Source: Acidobacteriota bacterium
GTDB lineage: Bacteria > Acidobacteriota > Blastocatellia > Pyrinomonadales > Pyrinomonadaceae
Assembly (NCBI GenBank): GCA_016700175.1
Contig: CP065003.1
Span: 2,552,001-2,616,000 of the forward strand
Length of the DNA stretch: 64,000 nt
Direction: 5' to 3'
This document shows, piece by piece, positions 17,751 to 25,681 of this stretch. How positions within the stretch are numbered: position 1 is the first letter of the stretch; every line of letters begins with the position of its first letter. Below the pieces are notes generated by a model. The model did not search any database. It was given only the letters and a program-made list of their open reading frames with translations, and was not told the DNA's origin. The translations under genes were made by a program, and so were the position numbers.

Positions 17751-18350
17751 ATGGAACTCAGCGTTGGACAGAAGGTCTCCTATCCGAACCAGGGAGTCTG
17801 CATGGTCGAGGAAATCGAAAAGAAGTCGATCGCAGGCAATCAGATGAAGTTTTACTCGTTACGGGTATTGAGTGACAACTCAACGATCTTTGTGCCCACT
17901 GCCAACGCCGAAGCCGTCGGCCTCCGTCCCATAATCGGTACCAAGCAATGCAAAAACCTGCTCGAGTATTTGGGGGAAGACTTTGACAAGGTCTCAAGCG
18001 ACTGGAAGGTCCGCTCCAGGGAATTCAACGACAAGCTGCAATCGGGCGACATCTTTGAAGCGGCAGATGTGCTCAAGAAGCTCACGTACCTCAGCACTGA
18101 GAAGAAGCTTTCCTTCCGCGAGCAGAGCTTGCTTGAAAAGGCGAAGTTCCTGATCGTTTCCGAGCTGCGCAGTGCGGAAGACGGAAGCGAAAAGAAGATA
18201 GAAAGAAAGGTACAGAAGCTGATCGAGGCTGCCTGCGGACATCACAGCGCGGTGCTTGAAAAGGAAGAAGAAGAGGAAGAGGCGAAAGGAAACGGAAAGT
18301 CCGAGACGAAGTCGAAAGCCAAATCCAAATCCAAGAAAAAGGGTCACTAG
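17751..18350 (+). CDS. CarD/CdnL family RNA polymerase-binding regulator
   Basis: The 199-residue protein has an N-terminal Tudor-like RNA polymerase interaction domain (about residues 1-60: VGQKVSYPNQGVCMVEEIE) and a helical DNA-contacting domain (about 65-165). CarD/CdnL proteins bind the beta subunit and stabilise open complexes, mainly at rRNA and housekeeping promoters. The last 30 or so residues are unusual: a run of glutamates followed by a lysine/serine-rich tail, not part of the core family. GGAGG precedes the ATG. It has its own promoter and a strong terminator, so it is monocistronic. Confidence 0.94.
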   Translation: MELSVGQKVSYPNQGVCMVEEIEKKSIAGNQMKFYSLRVLSDNSTIFVPTANAEAVGLRPIIGTKQCKNLLEYLGEDFDKVSSDWKVRSREFNDKLQSGDIFEAADVLKKLTYLSTEKKLSFREQSLLEKAKFLIVSELRSAEDGSEKKIERKVQKLIEAACGHHSAVLEKEEEEEEAKGNGKSETKSKAKSKSKKKGH

Positions 18351-18372
18351 ATCGGCCCTGAAGTGAGTTCTG

Positions 18373-18411
18373 AAGGTCCTGGCCGGAATTCCGGTCAGGA
18401 CCTTTTCTTTT
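18373..18411 (+). terminator. Rho-independent terminator of carD
   Basis: A 14-bp stem (18373-18386 with 18391-18404, one G-U pair) around an AATT loop, followed by a T-rich run. It overlaps the last bases of queF on the other strand. Confidence 0.92.
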
Positions 18412-18820
18412 CGTACTTCGTCCGAACGACCGTCTTGATGTTCCCCCGGACGTTGAAATCCCCTGTGATCTCAAGCTTTAAAGGATCGCAGGCCGCGACG
18501 AAGTCGTCCCTGATGACATTTACGACGTGCTCGTGAAAGATCTTCACATCTCGGAAGGAGTTGATATACAGCTTCAGGCTCTTGAGTTCCACACACCGTT
18601 CGTTAGGCACGTAGCTGAGCCGGATCGTCGCAAAATCCGGGAAGTCCGAAAACGGGCAGATCGCCGTGAATTCAGGTATCTCGAAGTCGATCCACACCTT
18701 TGATCCAACATACTCGTACTCGAAAGTGTCGAGAGGGAACAGGTCCATCTCCTCTCTCGGAGTCGATCGTATGTCCAATTCCTGCAGGTTTACGGGCGGC
18801 AGGTCCATTTCGTCGTTCAT
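18395..18820 (-). CDS. queF: NADPH-dependent 7-cyano-7-deazaguanine reductase QueF
   Basis: QueF reduces preQ0 to preQ1 in queuosine biosynthesis, using NADPH. The 141-residue protein is the short type I form. Signatures are the catalytic cysteine in EFTAICPFSDFPDFATIRL (near C55), with the conserved Asp a few residues later, and the substrate-binding ELKSLKLYINSFRD. The HEHVVN segment is also typical. Other queuosine genes are not in the window. It converges with carD and its stop lies inside the carD terminator stem. Confidence 0.95.
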   Translation of the reverse strand: MNDEMDLPPVNLQELDIRSTPREEMDLFPLDTFEYEYVGSKVWIDFEIPEFTAICPFSDFPDFATIRLSYVPNERCVELKSLKLYINSFRDVKIFHEHVVNVIRDDFVAACDPLKLEITGDFNVRGNIKTVVRTKYEKKRS

Positions 18821-18883
18821 TTCAGTATCCTCGTTCGGCTGATGCCGGATACTAACCGAGGTTAAGCCATCGCGATCCGATTG

Positions 18884-20116
18884 TCATTTTCCGAAGTGGG
18901 GGTTCTTCACTGTCAGCAGGAGGAACGCCGCCGCGACCGATATGAAAGCGCTCACCAGGAACGCGGTTGCTGAATCGTAAGCCGTCCAGAGATAGCCGAA
19001 CAGGAGCGAAGCCGGGAAGACCGTGATCCCGAAAGCGAGGTTGTACAGGCCGTACGCGGTGCCGCGCTTCTCCTCCGGCACAAGGTCCGCAACGAGCGCT
19101 TTCTCCACTCCTTCCGTAAGTCCGAAATAGACGCCGTACAGGACGAACAGCGCCAAAGCCTGCCAGGGCGCCGAAACGAACGCGAACCCGCAGTAGACGA
19201 GCGCGTAGACGATCCAGCCGGCAAATATCAGCTTTCTCCGTCCGACCCGGTCAGAAAGGTCTCCGAACACGAGCGAACTCAGGACTTTCGACAAATGCAG
19301 CGCCATCCACAGAAGCGGCAGGAGCTGGAGCGAGATTCCCGCCTGTTGCGCCCTGAGCAGAAGGAACGCATCGGTTGAGTTCGAGAGGGTGAAGAGGGCG
19401 ATGATAATCAGGAACCGCAGGAAATTGGAATCGAAGCCCCTGAGCGAGAGCCGGAGCGGCTCCTGCCGGATCTTGCCCGCCCTTAGCGTCGCTTCCTTAT
19501 CGTGGACAAAGAAGATGATGACGAACAGTCCGACTGCGACAGGGATCGCCGCGTACAGGAACAGCTCCCGGTAGTCGTCCGCGGTCGGGTTGGCAGGGTC
19601 GTTGGCGAGCAAATAGAGCAGCCCGAAAGCGGCGAGAGGCCCCAGGACGGCGCCAAGATGGTCTGCCGCCCGGTTGAATCCGAAAGCGAGTCCTCGCTTC
19701 GAGGGCTTTGTGCTTCCGGCGAGCAGAGCGTCCCTCGGCGCGACACGTATGCCTTTCCCGACCCTGTCCGCCACACGCACGGCGAGCACCTGCTGCCAGC
19801 TTGTAACGAAAGCGAGAAGCGGCCGGACGACACTCGCAAGGGCGTAGCCCGCGAAGACGGGGAGCTTTCGCCGGTCGAGCTTGTCGCTCAGATATCCGGA
19901 GAAGAGCTTAAGGAGGCTTGAAACGGATTCAGCAAAGCCTTCGATCAGGCCGATCGCAAAGGGAGTCGCTCCCAGCGTGATCGCGAGAAAAGCCGGAAGC
20001 AGCGGATAGATTATCTCGCTGGAAGTGTCGTTGAGAAGGCTGACCGCGCTGAGCGCGAGGACGTTGCGGGAAAGGCCCCTGTAGCGCCTGAGATACGATC
20101 GGGCTTTCGTCAGCAT
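18884..20116 (-). CDS. Major facilitator superfamily transporter
   Basis: The 410-residue protein has 12 predicted helices in two six-helix halves. The N-terminal half has the loop motif GYLSDKLDRRKLPVFAGYA, and the second half has GDLSDRVGRRKLIFAGW, both versions of the MFS motif A. The helix near PLLPAFLAITLGA is typical of drug/metabolite efflux-like MFS groups. Substrate is unknown. It lies downstream of yacG and a 60-residue membrane protein on the same strand with short gaps, so it may be in their operon. Confidence 0.9.
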   Translation of the reverse strand: MLTKARSYLRRYRGLSRNVLALSAVSLLNDTSSEIIYPLLPAFLAITLGATPFAIGLIEGFAESVSSLLKLFSGYLSDKLDRRKLPVFAGYALASVVRPLLAFVTSWQQVLAVRVADRVGKGIRVAPRDALLAGSTKPSKRGLAFGFNRAADHLGAVLGPLAAFGLLYLLANDPANPTADDYRELFLYAAIPVAVGLFVIIFFVHDKEATLRAGKIRQEPLRLSLRGFDSNFLRFLIIIALFTLSNSTDAFLLLRAQQAGISLQLLPLLWMALHLSKVLSSLVFGDLSDRVGRRKLIFAGWIVYALVYCGFAFVSAPWQALALFVLYGVYFGLTEGVEKALVADLVPEEKRGTAYGLYNLAFGITVFPASLLFGYLWTAYDSATAFLVSAFISVAAAFLLLTVKNPHFGK

Positions 20117-20148
20117 TCTGTGGGCTCAGCGCTAGGAATCCTGGGATC

Positions 20149-20331
20149 TCATTGCCCGGGCAGGAAGCCGCCGAAATACAGAAGCGCGACCGCACCTGTG
20201 GCGGCGGCGAGCAGCAGCACGAGAACGAGAAGCAGTCTGAATGCGAGTTTGACCGTGCGCTTGAGGACGCGGAAAGAGATGAATGCGATCCCGAGCATAA
20301 CGAGCACGAAGATAACTGCTGCGATTTCCAT
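20149..20331 (-). CDS. Small two-helix membrane protein
   Basis: The 60-residue product has hydrophobic segments at about residues 3-20 and 30-55 with a basic connector (RVLKRTVKLAFR). The ATG is two bases after the yacG stop codon, which points to translational coupling. No domain is recognised. The gene is 32 bases upstream of the MFS gene on the same strand. Confidence 0.72.
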   Translation of the reverse strand: MEIAAVIFVLVMLGIAFISFRVLKRTVKLAFRLLLVLVLLLAAATGAVALLYFGGFLPGQ

Positions 20332-20333
20332 AT

Positions 20334-20540
20334 TCAGTTTGTGCTGCGGTGCAGCCGAGCCCTCTCGACCGCATCGATGTCCTCTTCAGAAAGGGAGGAC
20401 GGTTCCGCGGGCAGCGAATATTCTCCGTCCGCCCAGGCTCCGAAGTCCAGAAGTTTGCACCGTTCACTGCAGAACGGCCGGTGCTCGTTACCCCTGTACT
20501 CCGTTCGTTTACCGCATTCGGGGCATTTAACTAAAGGCAT
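20334..20540 (-). CDS. yacG: DNA gyrase inhibitor YacG-like zinc protein
   Basis: This 68-residue protein has the family zinc site: cysteines 6, 9, 24 and 28 in KCPECGKRTEY and FCSERCKLLD, followed by the conserved LDFGAWADGEYSLP. E. coli YacG binds GyrB and inhibits gyrase. Start ATG 20540 is chosen because it sits at the zinc motif as in other members; an upstream in-frame extension of 11 residues overlaps a likely promoter. A -10-like box lies only about 10 bases upstream, so the transcript may have almost no leader. Confidence 0.9.
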   Translation of the reverse strand: MPLVKCPECGKRTEYRGNEHRPFCSERCKLLDFGAWADGEYSLPAEPSSLSEEDIDAVERARLHRSTN

Positions 20541-20549
20541 TTCGGGGAC

Positions 20550-20558
20550 AGTATAGCA
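20550..20558 (-). promoter_or_regulatory. Extended -10 box upstream of yacG
   Basis: On the minus strand this reads TGCTATACT. The expected start of transcription would be within a few bases of the yacG ATG. Confidence 0.4.
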
Positions 20559-20577
20559 GAAGGCAGTGGTCATCGAT

Positions 20578-21037
20578 CAATGCTCAATGACCAATGGCCA
20601 TTGACCAATGACCAGTGAAATCAATACCGTGAGCAGTTGCGACCGGCCCGCCATTGACGAATGATCAATGAGCATTGCCACGCGCCATAGGCGCGCGATG
20701 TTAATTGCAACGTGGCTCCCGGAATCTCTGGCTCCGTTAGGAGCCAAATTCCTGTATCCCGCGTATCGGCGGGAGTTCCCCCATGCCATCTGGCATTAAC
20801 GATGGAATCAGTACGTCCATCACCCAGGCCAGCACCGTCGGCGCGGCAGGTCTGTAGCAGCCGAATCTTCCCAAAATATCTGCTGAGCCGCTTTAGCGGA
20901 GGCACTATCTTGGCGGGAACGTGATACGCTCATTGACCAATGTTCATTGATCATTGACCGTTGCAACGCCGCTACGCGGCTCAATAATGTTGGGGCTCGC
21001 TTTCCGTGGGTTCCGCTTCGCTCCACCCACGGCTGAT
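20578..21037. repeat. Mosaic of short palindromic modules and CAATGACC repeats (no gene)
   Basis: Repeats of the type CAATGACCAATGGCCATTG (near 20583-20610, again near 20930-20960) flank many small hairpins. Examples are CGCGCCATAGGCGCG, GGCTCC...GGAGCC, CCGCTTTAGCGG, GCCGCTACGCGGC and CCGTGGGT...ACCCACGG. No reading frame here is convincing. It ends where the insertion element begins. Confidence 0.8.
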
Positions 21038-21082
21038 ATGTTTTGACCTGTCAACCCCTCTACATATTCTCGTTTGTCAGAA

Positions 21083-21290
21083 GCGCCTGAGGTCAGGGCA
21101 TTGCGGACGGTAAGCGACGATGGATCATGCTGATATACGTGGATTGGTTACCTACCTGACTTGTCTTCGTCGCGAAGCTTTCCTCTTATCTAAAAGCGTG
21201 GATCATTCCCCTTTCGGGGAAGCCGTTCTAGCCGTGACCGGGATTCTTCAGAAGATCTGTCTGCGAATGCCCTGACCTGGAGCGCCTCTG
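21083..21290 (-). ncRNA. Candidate bridge/seek RNA in the long non-coding end of the element
   Basis: AGGTCAGGGCATT (21090-21102) is perfectly complementary to 21266-21278, a 13-bp long-range stem. AGCGCCT pieces flank it. Internal hairpins include CTTCGTCGCGAAG (near 21165) and TTCCCCTTTCGGGGAA (near 21208). IS110/IS1111 elements are known to express a structured RNA from this end that guides recombination. The boundaries and strand are inferred from that knowledge and the folding. Confidence 0.55.
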
Positions 21291-21361
21291 ACCTCCTTTT
21301 CTTCTGTGGTTAACTTCTTTTCCTCTTGTCGGATACTTCTTTGCGATGCGTTACCGGCCCG

Positions 21362-22546
21362 CTAGCGGGCGGGGGTTTCAAACCTGGCCATCTCGACCCG
21401 TGTCACGTCCCAGATAAAGCCCGAGAGTTCCCTGGCGACTGCCACAGTGGTCTGGTTCTTGTTCTTGCCCGAGTAGACCAGCGACCGGTATCTTCCGCAC
21501 AAACGTTTCTGGGCCTTCCAGGATATCTCCCTGGCTTCTTCGGACGCGTTCTTCGCCTTTCGTCTCAAATGAGCCGTCATGCGCGCCGGATGGCGGTACG
21601 CCCAGGCGGCTTCGACCAGCAGGCGCCGGGCCCTCGAGTTGCCGGTCTTCGTTATCTCACCCTCGCGCTTTGTCGGGCCGGAGGCGTGAATGCTGGGCAC
21701 AAGTCCCAGAAAGCCCATCAGTTGCTTCGGCGAGTCGAAGCGGGTCAGATCCCCAAGTTCCGCCAGGAGCCCCATCGCGCTGACCATGTCGATACCCCTG
21801 AACGCCATCAGCGAGTAGACCACCGGAGCCATCGACCAGTGCGGCAGCGCCATGCTCATTTCCGCCGTGATGTCCGCCACCCGCTTCTCCGCCGCATTCA
21901 CCGCCCTGATGTATCCCTGAAGCACAACATACTGCCATTCGTGAGGGAACTTGCGCGTCTCCATCCATTCGAAGTGGCCCTTCGTCCACCGCGTCTTTCC
22001 CTTGGGCCACGAATGCCCGTGACGGAGCATGAAAGCGCTCAGTTGCTGGCGCGCCTTCCGCTCCTGGATCTTGAAGTCGTTCCGCGCCCGCGCCAGGTCC
22101 CGCATCGCCTCCTGCTCCTCTCCCGGCACCCATACCGCCGTAAGATCCCCGCTCCTCAATAGCCGGGCCAGCTTCCTCGCATCCCTCCGGTCCGTCTTTA
22201 TCCTGTCGCCGGGCTTCTTCGGGATCTTCGACGGTGCCACAACATGGCATTCCTGCCCCATCTCCACCAGCTGACGGTACAGAACGTATCCGCACGGACC
22301 CGCCTCATAACAATAAAGCAGAACCTCTCCCCCGAACTCCCGGCTCAGCCGCTCGACAAGCTTCGCCACCTCCTTCGGTTTGTTCGCTATCGTTCCAAGC
22401 GACTCCGGCTTTCCCCGACCCTCCCGGGCGATCGCCGCCACGATAGTCTCCTTATGGACATCGAGCCCTACGTATGCCGGATACTCCGGAGCTTCATTCT
22501 CAAAGATCTCTCTCGCTTTTCCGTTGATTGCGTTAGTATTCTTCAT
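21362..22546 (-). CDS. IS110 family transposase/recombinase
   Basis: The 394-residue enzyme has an N-terminal RuvC-like DEDD domain: YVGLDVHKETIVA (first Asp), LLYCYEAGPCGY (Glu) and KTDRRDARKLARLL (the Asp pair). A C-terminal Transposase_20 domain follows, with the segment HASGPTKREGEITKTGNS that holds the likely nucleophilic serine. These enzymes cut and join DNA through a serine intermediate with guidance from an element-encoded RNA. ATG 22546 is chosen since GAGGAGG lies 7 bases upstream; an in-frame TTG further up overlaps that site. The gene is full length, so the element is probably active or recently active. Confidence 0.95.
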   Translation of the reverse strand: MKNTNAINGKAREIFENEAPEYPAYVGLDVHKETIVAAIAREGRGKPESLGTIANKPKEVAKLVERLSREFGGEVLLYCYEAGPCGYVLYRQLVEMGQECHVVAPSKIPKKPGDRIKTDRRDARKLARLLRSGDLTAVWVPGEEQEAMRDLARARNDFKIQERKARQQLSAFMLRHGHSWPKGKTRWTKGHFEWMETRKFPHEWQYVVLQGYIRAVNAAEKRVADITAEMSMALPHWSMAPVVYSLMAFRGIDMVSAMGLLAELGDLTRFDSPKQLMGFLGLVPSIHASGPTKREGEITKTGNSRARRLLVEAAWAYRHPARMTAHLRRKAKNASEEAREISWKAQKRLCGRYRSLVYSGKNKNQTTVAVARELSGFIWDVTRVEMARFETPAR

Positions 22547-22665
22547 GCCTGTCCTCCTCAATTGTGGCTAGGTGTTGGTGAATCTCACCTAACATAATCC
22601 ACGTTCTTGAGGCAGGACAGGTCAAAACATTATGTCTAAATGCAGGCCGTCGCTGCGCGACTCTT

Positions 22666-22822
22666 CAGTGCTCACTGCTCACCCCTCACTGCTCCCCGCT
22701 TACTGCTCCCTGCTCCCTGCTCCCTGCTCACTGATCACCGCTCACCGCTCACCGCTCACTGCTCACTGCTCCCCGCTCCCTGCTCACTGCTCCCCGCTCC
22801 CCGATCCCTGCTCCCTGCTCGC
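22666..22822. repeat. Tandem short repeats of the CTCACTGC/CTCCCTGC type
   Basis: About 19 near-identical 7- to 8-base units (CTCACTG, CTCCCTG, CTCCCCG, CTCACCG) run without a break. The array ends just before an extended -10 box. Short reading frames here are only translations of the repeat. Confidence 0.85.
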
Positions 22823-22830
22823 CCGCCGTC

Positions 22831-22839
22831 TGATATAAT
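22831..22839 (+). promoter_or_regulatory. Extended -10 promoter for the LEA-like gene
   Basis: TGATATAAT, 86 bases before the start, directly after the tandem repeat array. No clear -35 box, because the upstream DNA is the repeat. Confidence 0.5.
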
Positions 22840-22925
22840 CTCCCAGGCGCGGGGTGGTCCGCTCGCGAACATTTCGTCCTGTGATACCGTAGTCTGAGCA
22901 GCGGAAACCATTGAGGTAATTAGAG

Positions 22926-23987
22926 ATGTCAGAGTACAAAAAGAAGCTCGAAGAGATCCAGAAGGAAGCCCGGCGGAGGGCGGCGGAGATCGATGACCAG
23001 TTCGGAATATCCGACCGGCTCGGCGAGGGCGTTAAGACCGCCCGCGATACCGCGAAGAAAGGCGCCGACACGGTGAAGGGCGGAGTAGACCGCCTGAAGA
23101 AGGAAGCCGAGAAAAGCGAACGCGGAAAGCACGCGGTAAAGGCGGCCGAAGATACCTACGAGGCAGCCGAGAAGACCGTCAAGTCGGCAGAGAAAACGGC
23201 AAGAGAGACGGCGAAGAAGGCCTGGGAAGCGAGCGAGCCGGTCCGCGAGGCCGCCGAGGAAGCGGCGGGAGATGTGTTCGATACGGCATCCCGCAGCGCC
23301 GAAGACGTGTTCAAAGGGGCGAGCAAAAAGGCGGGGGAGTTTTTCGGCGAGACGAGGAAGACGGTTGAGTCGACCGCGTCTCGCGTGACAGGCGCGCTCG
23401 GTTTAGGTATCAGCTGGACGAGGACGATCGATTCTACTTTCCGAGCCGCCAGGCGGACCCGCGACTGGGTTCTCGAAAGCCCGGGCCAGGCCGCCGCTAC
23501 TGGCGCTTCGGTAGTTGTCGGAGCAGGGCTCGGCGTCGTGTTCACCGGCCTTAGCTCCCACTGGTTGTTCAATTCCGCGCTGCCTGCCTGGTCGGTCAAG
23601 AAACTCTCGGGGATGTTCAATGATCACCTGAAAGAGCAGGAAAGGCTGATCGCGGAAGGCAGACTCACGAAGGCCGACGCCGAGAAGCTGAAGTTCGAAC
23701 GCGACATCGCGAAGTACATCGGCGCGCCTCTGCTCGGAGCCTTCTCATTCGCTTCGGGCGCGGTGATGATGACCAACGTGCTAAATCCGAAGACTGTCAC
23801 GGGAGCACCGATCGACTGGCTGCTTGGCGGGAATCCTCTGCTTGAAGGCGTCTGGTTCTTCGGGAACGGAATGGTCTGCTTCAAGACGAGCTACGACCTG
23901 TTCATGATCTCGCTGGGCGACGACGCGGATGTTCAGAGGGTCGTGAAGGAGATCAAGGGATTGCTTCCGGCGGCGGCGGCGGCGTGA
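22926..23987 (+). CDS. LEA-like amphipathic protein with membrane segments, unknown function
   Basis: Residues 1-150 of this 353-residue protein are a repetitive Lys/Glu/Ala amphipathic helix (AAEKTVKSAEKTARETAKK and similar) with spacing like that of group 3 LEA or apolipoprotein-type proteins. About 180-215 and 262-285 are hydrophobic and probably cross or dip into the membrane, with a charged helical segment between (NDHLKEQERLIAEGR). I recognise no named family. LEA-type helices elsewhere protect membranes or proteins during desiccation; a role in stress tolerance is inference. ATG is preceded by TGAGGTAATTAGAG. The gene stands alone behind a repeat-derived promoter region. Confidence 0.78.
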   Translation: MSEYKKKLEEIQKEARRRAAEIDDQFGISDRLGEGVKTARDTAKKGADTVKGGVDRLKKEAEKSERGKHAVKAAEDTYEAAEKTVKSAEKTARETAKKAWEASEPVREAAEEAAGDVFDTASRSAEDVFKGASKKAGEFFGETRKTVESTASRVTGALGLGISWTRTIDSTFRAARRTRDWVLESPGQAAATGASVVVGAGLGVVFTGLSSHWLFNSALPAWSVKKLSGMFNDHLKEQERLIAEGRLTKADAEKLKFERDIAKYIGAPLLGAFSFASGAVMMTNVLNPKTVTGAPIDWLLGGNPLLEGVWFFGNGMVCFKTSYDLFMISLGDDADVQRVVKEIKGLLPAAAAA

Positions 23988-24193
23988 ATCGCTGGGGAAG
24001 AAACAGGATGGACAGGATCGTAAGGATAGCCTGATGCCGGTCGGAAAGTACTGGATTGATCCTGTAAGCACCAAACTTACTGCTCTGCGCCTCTGTGCCT
24101 CAGCGGTAAGTCCCATTCAATATGAATCACCTTCCTCGTTATCTGCATTGAACAACTCCTTCCTTCACGGTCGGAAAACTGACACGACCCGGT

Positions 24194-25225
24194 TTAATAG
24201 GCCAGCCTGATCGGGAACGGCGCGAAGCACACTACGAAGATCAGAAGCGTCAGGATGGCGACAAGCTTTCGCTTCATATCCAGAGGCTCCGTCGTCAGAG
24301 GCCTCGGGTGGCCCACCCTCAGCATCACTCCCAGAAGCACAGCGATCAGAAATCCGGAAGGGCTGTTGAAGAACCAGTAACCTGCTAGAGCGAAGGTCGA
24401 CATCAGCACGAATGCCGCAACGCCGGTCCATTTGTGAACCAGAGGCCCGAAGATCGCGTAATTCGCGTGACCTCCGTCCAGCTGACCCGCCGGGATCAGG
24501 TTCAGCGCCGTCACAAGAAGTCCCATCCACGTCGCGAAGTAAAATCCGTTCGTAATCGAATGGCTGAGGTTTACCCCGAGCAGCCAGGCCATCCCCTGCA
24601 TATACAGAGGATCCGCAAAATACAATTGAGCCCGAAGCGATTCAGCGACTTCCGGGGTCGGCTCTGTCACTGTCAGCAATGCGATCACCGAAACGGGGAT
24701 CAGAGCGACGAATCCGGCGATCGGGCCCGCGACGCCTATATCGAAGACGGCCTTCCTTGAGGGCATCGGAGCGAGGATTCTTATGAAAGCCCCGAACGTT
24801 CCGGCCGGACCGATCAGGGGAGGCGTCGGAATGAAATACGGCAGGGTCGCGTGGACACGATAGATCCTGCACGCCACGTAGTGCCCGGCCTCGTGCGCCG
24901 TGAGAATTATCAGAAGAGGCACGGAAAAGCTGAGCGACGCGAAGAGGGTCGGCGGATCGGTCGCGAGCAGGATCAGGGCCTTCGCGACGAGGTTCCCGTA
25001 ATACTCCGGAAGATACAGCAGAACAAGAAAAGAATCGGGCGCAGTGCCGTCCACAAGCTCGGGAAAGATCGGAAGCCTGCCGAACGGCTCGATCGTTCCT
25101 GCGATTGTGGCGGTTACGAACGTTATCAGCAGAAACAGTATGTGTCGAAGCCAGGTCCGCCTGGTGGGGCGCATCGAAGGCGGATCTCTGAAGGGTGGTG
25201 GAGGAAGGGGGATCTGATTCGACAT
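24194..25225 (-). CDS. Site-2 protease family membrane metallopeptidase (M50)
   Basis: The 343-residue inner-membrane protease has about seven helices. The zinc motif HEAGH is at residues 111-115 within a helix, and the third ligand motif is NLIPAGQLDGGHANY near residue 248, the LDG motif of M50 enzymes. A proline-rich cytosolic N-terminus of about 25 residues precedes the first helix. S2P enzymes cut membrane-bound anti-sigma factors or other membrane substrates. No anti-sigma gene is nearby, and the substrate is unknown. The FGAFIRI segment is shared with the EGY-type plant and bacterial branch. Confidence 0.92.
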   Translation of the reverse strand: MSNQIPLPPPPFRDPPSMRPTRRTWLRHILFLLITFVTATIAGTIEPFGRLPIFPELVDGTAPDSFLVLLYLPEYYGNLVAKALILLATDPPTLFASLSFSVPLLIILTAHEAGHYVACRIYRVHATLPYFIPTPPLIGPAGTFGAFIRILAPMPSRKAVFDIGVAGPIAGFVALIPVSVIALLTVTEPTPEVAESLRAQLYFADPLYMQGMAWLLGVNLSHSITNGFYFATWMGLLVTALNLIPAGQLDGGHANYAIFGPLVHKWTGVAAFVLMSTFALAGYWFFNSPSGFLIAVLLGVMLRVGHPRPLTTEPLDMKRKLVAILTLLIFVVCFAPFPIRLAY

Positions 25226-25322
25226 TTGGAGGGGGACTAAATAGAAAATCGCAAACCGCAGATCATTTTACCGCTTCAACCTGCGCTTTGCGATTCCTCG
25301 CAATATGTTCCGGAATTGCTCT

Positions 25323-25601
25323 TTACGAGTTAATAGCTTTCGCCTGGAGATCTTTGCCGGGTTTGAATCGTATGGTCTTCCCCGCCGGTATCGGCACCTC
25401 TTCGCCGGTCCGAGGGTTCCTTCCGATCCCGCGTTTTCTGGGCTTCACGACGAAAACGCCGAATCCGCGAAGCTCGATCCTCTTTCCCTCGGCGAGTGCC
25501 GACTTCATCGCATCAAAAAGCGCGTCAACCACCTGCTCCGCTTTCTGTTTGGGCACTCCCGTTTTGTCGGCCACGCGATTCACGATGTCGATCTTGATCA
25601 T
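25323..25601 (-). CDS. HU family DNA-binding protein
   Basis: The 92-residue histone-like protein has the standard length and motifs: MIKIDIVNRVADKTGV at the start, IELRGFGVFVVKPRKR at the beta arm base, GRNPRTGEEVPIPA on the DNA-binding arm and KAIN at the end. HU dimers bend and compact DNA. AAAGGATACAG precedes the ATG. The gene stands alone between the S2P and hydrolase genes. Confidence 0.96.
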   Translation of the reverse strand: MIKIDIVNRVADKTGVPKQKAEQVVDALFDAMKSALAEGKRIELRGFGVFVVKPRKRGIGRNPRTGEEVPIPAGKTIRFKPGKDLQAKAINS

Positions 25602-25681
25602 GTCTGTATCCTTTGCGTGAAAATGTTGAAACCAATAACTTTAACGGGATTTCCGATAATATGGGCTAAACTTCGCCGATG

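Larger units (their letters stand above)
21038..22630 (-). mobile_element. IS110 family element, IS1111-like subgroup, intact
   Basis: A perfect 15-bp inverted repeat, ATGTTTTGACCTGTC (21038-21052) and its complement (22616-22630), bounds a single transposase gene. The long non-coding end (about 310 bases) lies downstream of the transposase and the short one (about 70 bases) upstream. Subterminal inverted repeats and a downstream non-coding end are features of the IS1111 subgroup. No target duplication is obvious, as expected. The exact ends may extend a few bases beyond the repeats. Confidence 0.85.

Noticed and set aside
22666..22822. Coding interpretation of the tandem array
   Set aside because: The short frames are translations of a repeated 7- to 8-base unit and have no ribosome site.
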